DNA of 6,284 bases from a bacterium. Lineage in GTDB: Bacteria; Verrucomicrobiota; Verrucomicrobiae; Limisphaerales; J093. The notes under the pieces were generated by a model. The model was given only the letters and a program-made list of their open reading frames with translations. It had not been told where the DNA came from and searched no databases. This document shows positions 1 to 5,821 of this stretch, one piece after another (position 1 is the first letter of the stretch; each line of letters opens with the position of its first letter). The stretch covers positions 1 to 6,284 of the forward strand of contig JAKCAB010000366.1 in the NCBI GenBank assembly GCA_021839785.1, in the 5' to 3' direction. The translations under genes were made by a program, and so were the position numbers.

Positions 1-2004
1 GGGCGGGGTCCAGGAGACGCCGTCGTAAACGCTGTAAACCGGGGCCGTCCGCTGCACCACGCCGTCGCGGGTCACGTAATTTTCCCACACGGCCAGCGCA
101 AAGCCGTCGGGGCTGAAGGCGATCGAGGCCTGCCGCGGCGGCGCGAAGGCGAGGGAATCGGCGCCCGCCATGCGCGCGATTTGCAGCGCCGCCGGGCAAT
201 TGCCAATCGTGATGGGGTCAAACAGGTTCACCGATTTGTCGAAACCGAGACCGCAGCAGGTCAGGGCCAGATTCGCGTTGGCGCTCAATTTCAGACAAAG
301 CCCGTCCCAGTACACCGGCGGCGAATGGGTTGCATCCAGGACGATCGGGGCACTGAGGGCGGCGGAAGGTTTGATGTTGGCCGTGGCCTCGCAAACCGCC
401 GCTTCCACGTCGGCGCCGACCGGCAGCGTGACGTTCAGCGCCGGCGTCACCGTCGCGCCCACCTGCAAATCCGGCTGCACCTGGGCGCCAAGCGAGACCT
501 GGCCGTCGAGGCAGAGGACCACGCCGACCTGGCCGTTGAACTTCAGACCGCAGAGGTCGATGGGGCTGGGCAACGCCGCCCCCCAGATGGGCACGCACTG
601 GCCGCCGGGCAAAGGCACCGTCCACGGCGGCAGGCTGTAGGTGGCGTCGGGCAGGCTGGCGCCGGCGAGGTTCAGGGCCCGTTGCTCGTTGATGACCGGC
701 ATGTCCAGCAATGTGACTTGGGCGGTCGCTGCTGCCTGGCCCGACCAGCCGCCATAGGTGTAAAAGCGCTCGGTCAAGGCAATGCCCAGGTTGAACGTGT
801 TTTGCACGGTCTTGAACTTCAGGTCCACCGGGTTGTCGAACAGCGGCGTTCCCAGTCCGGGAATGCCGCCCGGCAAAGTGCCCTTGAACTCGTAACGCAA
901 CTGGTAGAAGTCCTCGCGTGTGACCTTCAATTGCGGGTTCTGGACATGGCCCGCGTACCAGCGGTCTCCCAGGTTCACCACGTCCACGGGGAATTCCCAG
1001 TGCCCCACCTCGGTAAAGAAGGTGCTGATCGCGACGATGGACAAGGTGAGCTTGCCCGGCGGCAGTTCCAGCGAGTTGAAGTCCGCGGTGAACGCGGGAA
1101 AGTCGAACGGGCTTTGGTTGAAAACTGGGGTGGGCGAACTCGCGGGCGCGCTGGCCACGACCTGACCGCCCTTTTTGAGCGCGAAACCGATGATCAAGGG
1201 CGCGTCCGACGGCAGCAGCACCCGCTGTACGCGCGCCCAAAACCGCACGTTCACCGGCGGCAGGCCCTTGCCTTTGAGCGACACCAGCCGGGCAAACGGC
1301 GTATCGGACCACTCGCCCACCTCGGCCGGTTGGGTGCCGGAGAAAGATCCGCCGGGCAGGGCGAGGGCGCCGGCGCCCACCAGATAGACCGGCGGGAAAT
1401 TCAGCGCGGCTGGCACCGGCTTCGCCACCAAGTTCACCGACGCTCCGGCTGGCAAATCCTCCGATGCCGGCGGGTAGCCATCCAACACCGTCTGCACCAC
1501 ATACCGGCTCGGCGGCAGCCGGGAAAAGGCAAAGCGACCCGAGTTGTCCGTGACCGTCTCGGCCACGGTAAGCCCCGCGGGGTCCAACAATCGCACGGTC
1601 GTACCGGCACCCACCCCGGCGCCATTGGCGTCTTCCACCGTGCCCGCGATACCAGCCGGTGCCGGCGGGACGACCTCGAAATCCGCAAACACGAGTTCGC
1701 CCACGGCGCCACCGGCGGGCAGGACACCAATCCGGGCCACGCCGGGAGCGGCATCGGCGGGCACCCGCACGGACATGGCGAACGCGCCGGTAGAATCCGC
1801 GGTGCCGGCGGCCAACGTCCGAAGCTCTCCGCCTTCCTCCCAGTAGAAACGAAGATCGGTGTTGCCGGCAGGAACTTCCCCCTGAAGACGCACCGTCGAA
1901 GCAGGGGGGCCGGTGGCGGGCTCGAGGATCAATCGGTTGGCGGCCAGGGCACTTGCATGAATGCACCAGGCCAACAGCAGTCCGCTGGCACTGATCGCTT
2001 GCAT
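1..2004 (-). CDS. Large secreted multidomain protein, N-terminal 668 residues (3' end beyond window)
   Basis: The minus-strand frame starting at ATG 2004 stays open without a stop to base 1, giving 668 codons. The first ~22 residues are hydrophobic (SGLLLAW..., then ASALAA) and look like a signal peptide, although the n-region has no Lys or Arg. Residues ~25-112 resemble an Ig-like/IPT-type module ('PASTVRL', 'VPADAAPG'). Residues ~116-195 look like a carboxypeptidase-regulatory-like beta-sandwich (GIAGTVEDANGAGV, then TDNSGRFAFSRLPPSRYVV). Residues ~200-450 are an unrecognised beta-rich stretch. Residues 470-603 hold eight cysteines (470, 485, 498, 538, 570, 583, 584, 603) and alternating hydrophobic strands, which would suit disulfides outside the cytoplasm. 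The visible end (ASIAFSPDGFALAVW, VYSVYDGVSWTPP) looks like the opening of a beta-propeller. The likely role is a surface or exported structural or binding protein; no enzymatic motif is visible. The frame and partial extent are certain; the function is unknown. The true start may lie upstream (see 2058). Confidence 0.85.
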   Translation of the reverse strand, partial: MQAISASGLLLAWCIHASALAANRLILEPATGPPASTVRLQGEVPAGNTDLRFYWEEGGELRTLAAGTADSTGAFAMSVRVPADAAPGVARIGVLPAGGAVGELVFADFEVVPPAPAGIAGTVEDANGAGVGAGTTVRLLDPAGLTVAETVTDNSGRFAFSRLPPSRYVVQTVLDGYPPASEDLPAGASVNLVAKPVPAALNFPPVYLVGAGALALPGGSFSGTQPAEVGEWSDTPFARLVSLKGKGLPPVNVRFWARVQRVLLPSDAPLIIGFALKKGGQVVASAPASSPTPVFNQSPFDFPAFTADFNSLELPPGKLTLSIVAISTFFTEVGHWEFPVDVVNLGDRWYAGHVQNPQLKVTREDFYQLRYEFKGTLPGGIPGLGTPLFDNPVDLKFKTVQNTFNLGIALTERFYTYGGWSGQAAATAQVTLLDMPVINEQRALNLAGASLPDATYSLPPWTVPLPGGQCVPIWGAALPSPIDLCGLKFNGQVGVVLCLDGQVSLGAQVQPDLQVGATVTPALNVTLPVGADVEAAVCEATANIKPSAALSAPIVLDATHSPPVYWDGLCLKLSANANLALTCCGLGFDKSVNLFDPITIGNCPAALQIARMAGADSLAFAPPRQASIAFSPDGFALAVWENYVTRDGVVQRTAPVYSVYDGVSWTPP

Positions 2005-2065
2005 TAGGGCACTAGACTACTCACTCCGGGCACTGCCAGCAAGCCACGACTTTGACATTTCATGG

Positions 2066-2070
2066 CCTCC
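2066..2070 (-). promoter_or_regulatory. Shine-Dalgarno-like GGAGG upstream of the secreted-protein gene
   Basis: GGAGG on the minus strand lies 7 nt before ATG 2058-2056, an ideal spacing, and only 2 nt before ATG 2063-2061. ATG 2058 is in frame with the large gene starting at 2004, but a TAG at 2019-2017 separates them. ATG 2063 opens a 19-codon reading frame whose TAA (2006-2004) overlaps the gene's ATG as TAATG. The ATG at 2004 has no good ribosome site of its own. The site therefore either serves an upstream start that has been lost, or a short leader translationally coupled to the gene. A chance match is possible because other genes here lack Shine-Dalgarno sites. Confidence 0.35.
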
Positions 2071-2074
2071 GTCT

Positions 2075-2098
2075 CCGCGGGCGGCTGCCTCCCCGCGG
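2075..2098. repeat. GC-rich inverted repeat (hairpin) between the nitrilase and secreted-protein genes
   Basis: CCGCGGG (2075-2081) and CCCGCGG (2092-2098) form a perfect 7-bp stem around a 10-nt loop. On the minus strand the hairpin follows the nitrilase stop and ends 4 nt before the GGAGG at 2070-2066. No U-tract follows, so it is not a classical intrinsic terminator. It could shape the mRNA leader of the downstream gene or attenuate read-through, but GC-rich DNA produces such stems by chance. Confidence 0.3.
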
Positions 2099-2134
2099 GC
2101 CAGGATCCCAGCACGAAAGTCAGGTCAGCTATGG

Positions 2135-3475
2135 TCAGGGAACCGGGAGGTCCACCCGCCGCTCCTGCCAGGTGCGCGTGCGCATGTCGCCCAGCCAGGG
2201 GGCGGGATATTTGCGATCCAGGTGCAGTTCGGCAAACGCGATCGGTTTTTCCGCCGTCGCTTCGGCCATGACTTCTCCCAGCGGGTCGAGCACGAACGTT
2301 TTCATGTCATAGCTGGAGGTGACGAGAAAGACGTGGTCCTCGATGGCGCGGGCCTTGGCCAAAACTTCATTGCCGCCCCAGATCGGCAACAGGATCAACT
2401 CGGCGCCTTGGGCGGCCAACGCGCGGGCCGGCTCCGGAAACTGCACGTCCCAGCACACCATCAGCCCGATGCGACCAAAATCTGTGTCGAACACCGGGTA
2501 TTCGTTGCCGTGCGTGAGGCCGATCTCCCATTCCTCGCGCGGCAGGTGAGTCTTGCGGTACCGCCCCGCGAGTTCGCCGTCCCGACCGATCAGCACAGCC
2601 GTGTTGTACACGACCGCGCCCACCCGCTCATAGACGCCCGCGACGATGTAAGTGTGCAGCCGCCGCGCCAGTTCGCCCAACCGCTGCGTGGTGGGGCCGG
2701 GCACCGGCTCGCTGACTTCGACGTCGCTTTTGCCGGTACCGACCACAGTGATGCCTTCCGGCAGACAAACGAGGTCCGGCTTCAGCGGCGCAGCATCCTC
2801 GAGGCACCGGCAGAACTGGCCAACGCTCTCCGCCGCGGACGCGGTATTGGCGGGACGATGCTTGATGGTGACCACGCGCACGACACGGTCCGGCGGGTTC
2901 GGTTCCTCGGCGAACGTCACATCGTCCCACCAAACGCGACCCTTCTCCGTGAACCCCAGGCAAAGCCACACCTCGGCGCTCGCCGCCTTGGCGGGCGCGG
3001 TCGCGAGGTATTCCATCCGCGTCCACTCGCCTTTGCGGCGCGGGCTGCCGGCGTAATCGGGCGGAGCCACGCTTTGGCCTTTAGTGTCCAGCCAGCCCAG
3101 TCGCGCGATAATCGAGCGGCGTTCAAAGGCGACGCCTTGCGCGCGGTACCAGGCGGTGAAGCGGTAGGTGCGCCCTGGTTGAATGCCGGCAACGCGCTCC
3201 CGCCAGGCGCCAAACGCCGCGGCATTGCCGGCGCTGTCCATTGCCAGCGCGCCGGGCTGGCTCCGGCCGACGGCCGGGTCGAACGCGAAGTGCGGCCGGA
3301 TTTCGTCGCGCGGCGCCCACGGTTGCCAACCGCCCGGCATGGCCAGGGCCTGGTTCGGCCCATCGGTTTTCGTCGATGCCGGCTGAGCCGTCAGCGAGGT
3401 GGCCGCAGACATAAAGGGCCACAGAAGCACCAGCACCCGCACGGTACTGGTCTGGAAGATTTGGTGCGTCTTCAT
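2135..3475 (-). CDS. Predicted exported carbon-nitrogen hydrolase (nitrilase superfamily) with N-terminal carbohydrate-binding-like domain
   Basis: The 446-residue product has three parts. Residues 1-30 look like a signal peptide: a basic start (MKTHQ, R13), then a hydrophobic VLVLLWPF core and cleavage near LTA30. Residues ~48-188 resemble a CBM4/9-type jelly roll, with GALAM, IQPGRTYRFTAWYRA, GEWTRMEY and the closing strand VWWDDVTF. Residues ~197-430 are a nitrilase-superfamily amidohydrolase domain with the expected triad: Glu240 (CLPEG), Lys308 (YRKTH) and nucleophile Cys341 (LMVCWDVQFPEPAR); Glu314 or Glu315 could be the second active-site glutamate. RAIEDHVF at ~377 is the usual late-domain motif. 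The family hydrolyses non-peptide C-N bonds (amides, nitriles, carbamoyl groups) through a thioester intermediate; the substrate cannot be told. Most family members are cytoplasmic and about 260-340 residues, so export and the front domain are notable. The start was chosen because it gives the signal peptide; no ribosome site is evident. The large secreted-protein gene follows 130 bp downstream on the same strand. Confidence 0.88.
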   Translation of the reverse strand: MKTHQIFQTSTVRVLVLLWPFMSAATSLTAQPASTKTDGPNQALAMPGGWQPWAPRDEIRPHFAFDPAVGRSQPGALAMDSAGNAAAFGAWRERVAGIQPGRTYRFTAWYRAQGVAFERRSIIARLGWLDTKGQSVAPPDYAGSPRRKGEWTRMEYLATAPAKAASAEVWLCLGFTEKGRVWWDDVTFAEEPNPPDRVVRVVTIKHRPANTASAAESVGQFCRCLEDAAPLKPDLVCLPEGITVVGTGKSDVEVSEPVPGPTTQRLGELARRLHTYIVAGVYERVGAVVYNTAVLIGRDGELAGRYRKTHLPREEWEIGLTHGNEYPVFDTDFGRIGLMVCWDVQFPEPARALAAQGAELILLPIWGGNEVLAKARAIEDHVFLVTSSYDMKTFVLDPLGEVMAEATAEKPIAFAELHLDRKYPAPWLGDMRTRTWQERRVDLPVP

Positions 3476-3580
3476 TTGAATGCTGTGTTTGGCTAGTCCG
3501 AAACGAGGCCACGGTTCTGGCCACGCTGGCTTTCTTGTTTCCGATGACGTGCCGAATGGCTAGGCTGAACTGCGATCGAG
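3476..3580. promoter_or_regulatory. Divergent intergenic region with short direct repeats; promoters for both flanking genes expected
   Basis: This 105-bp gap separates the minus-strand nitrilase gene from the plus-strand LarA homologue, so both are expected to have promoters here. GGCCACG occurs at 3507-3513 and again at 3519-3525 (12-bp period, about one helical turn), and TGGCTAG occurs at 3490-3496 and 3557-3563. These could be regulator sites, but the repeats are short. For the plus strand a weak TTGTTT (3535-3540) lies 17 bp from GGCTAG (3558-3563), a poor sigma-70 match. I see no convincing consensus promoter on the minus strand. Confidence 0.3.
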
Positions 3581-4903
3581 ATGAACGCAACGTCAGTCCA
3601 GAAACCGCCCGCTCCCAACACTATCGCGCTTCCGCGCCTTGCCGTGGTGCGGCAGCGCTTCCCCGCCTCGCCGCCAATCGACATCGCCGGCACGATCGCC
3701 GAGCAGCTCGCGCCCATCGCCCGCGGACTGCGGCCCGGCGCGCGCGTCGCAGTGGGCGTGGGCAGCCGCGGAATCGCGAACCTGCAGGCGATGGTCCGCG
3801 CTGTGCTGGATGTGCTTCGAAAAGCCGGCGCGGCACCGTTCATCCTGCCGGCGATGGGCAGCCACGGCGGCGGCACCGCCGAAGGCCAGCTTGCGCTGCT
3901 GGCGGAATACGGCGTCACCGAAGCCGCGCTGGGCGTCCCGATCCGGGCCGCGATGGACGTGGCAGCCATCGGCGAATTGCCAGACGGCCACCCGATCGTG
4001 TGCAGCGCCGCAGCGTTGCGCGCAGACGCGGTCCTCGTCATCAACCGCATCAAACCGCACACCGACTTCGGCGGGCGGCTGGGCAGCGGTTTGTTGAAGA
4101 TGCTCGTCGTTGGCCTGGGCAAGCGCGTCGGCGCGGCGAACTTTCACGCGGCCTCAGCGTCGCTTGGCTACGAACGCGTGCTGCGCGCGGCCGCGAACGT
4201 GGTTACCGCCCGCCTGCCCTTGCTCGCCGGCGTGGCCATCGTCGAAGACCAGCGACACCAAACTGCGCGCCTCGAGGTGGTGCGGCCGGCGGACCTGGTC
4301 GGGCGCGAAGAAGTCTTGTGCGCGGAGGCGGCCCGGCTGATGCCGCGCCTGCCGTTCGCGGAGGTCGATCTCCTGATCGTCGATCGAATGGGCAAGAACA
4401 TCAGCGGCACCGGCATGGACCCCGCGGTGATCGGGCGCATGATCCACGGCTACTCGCTCGCCGGCGACGCCGAGCGGCGCCGACCGCACGTTTGGCGGCT
4501 GTTTGTGCGCGACCTCACGCCGGAAAGCCACGGCAACGCCATCGGCCTTGGCCTGGCGGATTTCACCACCACGCGCCTCGTACAGGCGATGGACCGCGGC
4601 GTCACCGTCACCAACTCCTTGACCGCGCTCTCGCTCCAAGGCGCGAAGGTGCCGATCTACTTCGACACCGACCGCGAAGCCATCGCCGCGGCACTCGGTT
4701 CCTTGGGTCGGACCGACACGAGCACCGCGGGCGTGGTGCGGATCGCCGACACACTCTCGGTGGAAACGCTGTTGGCCTCCGAGGCTTTGCTGGCGGAGGC
4801 GCAGGAGAATAACGAGCTTGAAGTGGTCGGAGCACCCGAAGCCATCGCTTTCGATGCGAACGGAAACTTGCCGCCGCTCGCAGAGTCGATGTTGCGGCGT
4901 TAG
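3581..4903 (+). CDS. LarA-family (nickel-pincer cofactor-dependent isomerase-like, DUF2088) protein
   Basis: The 440-residue product has no signal peptide and is close to the length of LarA (about 424). LarA of Lactiplantibacillus plantarum racemises lactate using a nickel-pincer nucleotide bound to Lys184 and His200, with His108 and His174 as acid/base catalysts. Likely equivalents here are Arg63 (VGSRG; LarA Arg75), His95 (MGSHGG), His160 (NRIKPH), Lys173 (GLLKM) and His189 (ANFH). Their spacings of 32, 65, 13 and 16 compare with 33, 66, 10 and 16 in LarA, recalled from the literature rather than aligned. Lys272 (DRMGKNISG) may match LarA Lys298. All key residues thus seem present, favouring an active alpha-hydroxyacid racemase or epimerase whose substrate need not be lactate. 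The cofactor makers LarB, LarC and LarE are not in this window and would have to lie elsewhere. ATG 3581 follows a weak GATCGAG. The stop overlaps that of the convergent dehydrogenase gene by 4 bp. Family is confident; substrate is unknown. Confidence 0.87.
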   Translation: MNATSVQKPPAPNTIALPRLAVVRQRFPASPPIDIAGTIAEQLAPIARGLRPGARVAVGVGSRGIANLQAMVRAVLDVLRKAGAAPFILPAMGSHGGGTAEGQLALLAEYGVTEAALGVPIRAAMDVAAIGELPDGHPIVCSAAALRADAVLVINRIKPHTDFGGRLGSGLLKMLVVGLGKRVGAANFHAASASLGYERVLRAAANVVTARLPLLAGVAIVEDQRHQTARLEVVRPADLVGREEVLCAEAARLMPRLPFAEVDLLIVDRMGKNISGTGMDPAVIGRMIHGYSLAGDAERRRPHVWRLFVRDLTPESHGNAIGLGLADFTTTRLVQAMDRGVTVTNSLTALSLQGAKVPIYFDTDREAIAAALGSLGRTDTSTAGVVRIADTLSVETLLASEALLAEAQENNELEVVGAPEAIAFDANGNLPPLAESMLRR

Positions 4904-5727
4904 GCCAGCGCCGGATCGACTTCCTCGGGCTGCCAGAGCCAGCGGCCTTCCATGCCGCCGGCGACGACTACGGTCTGGCCAGTGAGGTGGCCGGCGAGCT
5001 TGTCGGAAGCCAGGAAGACCACCGCGTTCGCGACGTCTTCCGGTCGCGCCAGCTTCGGCAAAGCCATCGTCGCCGTCACCCGCCGTACCGCCGCTGCGTC
5101 GTCCAGTTTGTAGGCGGTGCGCGGAATCACGGTCCAGCCGGGGCACACGCAGTTCACGCGTCCGCCGCAGTAATCCGCGGTGTTCGGCGCCAGCCGGGCG
5201 ATTTCGTTCTTGAGCGTGCGGGTGAGGCCGAACGCCAGCGCCGCCTTCGCGGACGCGTAATCCGCGTGGCCGGCCTCGCCAAAAACGGCGGCGGTCGAGC
5301 CGATCAACACCGCGTTGCCGCGCCGCTGGTCACGAACGACGCGGAAGAACTCGCGCAGGCACAGAAAGGCCGAAGTCAGCACGGCGTCGAGCGTGGCCTG
5401 CCATTGATCGAGCGACAGGTCGGGCAGCGGAACGTCGCGGTTCTCCCAAGCGCCGGCGTTGGCCACCAGCACGTCCACGCGCCCGAAGCGTTTCCGCGTC
5501 GCGGCGAAGACTTGTTTCACCGCCGCCTCGCGCCGCAGGTCGGCCGCCACCACGAGCGATTCCGTGCCCGCCAGTTCCCTGGCCAGTGCGTTGGCGCGCG
5601 CCTGGTGGCGATGGGCGTGCAGCACGAGGCGCGCGCCTTCCGCGGCGAACGCCCGGGCAATCGCCGAGCCGATGCCACCCGAGGCGCCGGTGATCAGAAC
5701 GACTTGGTCACGCAACGCGGTTTCCAT
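4900..5727 (-). CDS. Short-chain dehydrogenase/reductase (SDR), classical type
   Basis: From ATG 5727 the product has 275 residues, a usual SDR length. It shows the Rossmann glycine motif TGASGGIG (13-20), the adenine-side Asp63 (AADLR), NAG (90-92), catalytic Ser144 (LIGST), Tyr157 and Lys161 (YASAK), and CPGW (195-198) after the active site. His/Arg residues at the end of the second strand (HAHR, 37-40) in place of an acidic residue suggest NADP(H) over NAD(H); this is inference. The C-terminal tail after VVVAGGME (~260-275) is short and contains RWLW. The enzyme should be cytoplasmic and oxidise or reduce an alcohol/ketone pair; FabG-like acyl reductases, sugar and steroid dehydrogenases share these motifs, so the substrate is open. 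The frame stays open to an ATG at 5796, but those 23 extra residues are Arg/Pro-rich and precede the normal SDR start, so I prefer 5727. Neither start has a ribosome site. The propeller gene ends 94 bp upstream. Confidence 0.9.
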   Translation of the reverse strand: METALRDQVVLITGASGGIGSAIARAFAAEGARLVLHAHRHQARANALARELAGTESLVVAADLRREAAVKQVFAATRKRFGRVDVLVANAGAWENRDVPLPDLSLDQWQATLDAVLTSAFLCLREFFRVVRDQRRGNAVLIGSTAAVFGEAGHADYASAKAALAFGLTRTLKNEIARLAPNTADYCGGRVNCVCPGWTVIPRTAYKLDDAAAVRRVTATMALPKLARPEDVANAVVFLASDKLAGHLTGQTVVVAGGMEGRWLWQPEEVDPALA

Positions 5728-5821
5728 GCGCGGCAGTCTGCCGGCGGGCCGACGCCTTGGCGAGCCGCCGCGCAAGTGGCCGGCCGGGCGTGTCATGGCG
5801 GCACCCGCAGGCTAAACCGTT

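Noticed and set aside
218..1966. 582-codon minus-strand open frame
   Set aside because: Same strand but a different frame from the real gene (start at 2004), with Arg/Gly-rich low-complexity translation. It ends in a stop while the real frame continues to the window edge.
181..2007. 608-codon open frame on the plus strand
   Set aside because: It lies opposite the secreted-protein gene, is Arg/His/Gly-rich with no recognisable domain, and is the expected shadow of a GC-rich gene. The minus-strand frame has a signal peptide and clear beta-domain motifs.
2075..2098. Hairpin considered as an intrinsic terminator of the nitrilase gene
   Set aside because: No U-tract follows on the minus strand, and a ribosome-site-like GGAGG starts 4 nt after it; listed only as an inverted repeat.
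1961..3496. 511-codon plus-strand open frame
   Set aside because: Antisense to the nitrilase gene; the translation shows no domain, whereas the minus strand carries the full Glu-Lys-Cys triad.
3535..4812. 425-codon plus-strand open frame in a second frame
   Set aside because: Overlaps the LarA homologue in another frame, with Arg-rich composition typical of frame-shifted GC-rich coding sequence.
4154..5146. 330-codon minus-strand open frame spanning the convergent junction
   Set aside because: Shadow covering parts of two well-supported genes; no motif recognised.
5731..5743. Small inverted repeat CGGCA/TGCCG just upstream of the SDR start
   Set aside because: Only a 5-bp stem in GC-rich DNA with no U-tract; not distinguishable from chance.
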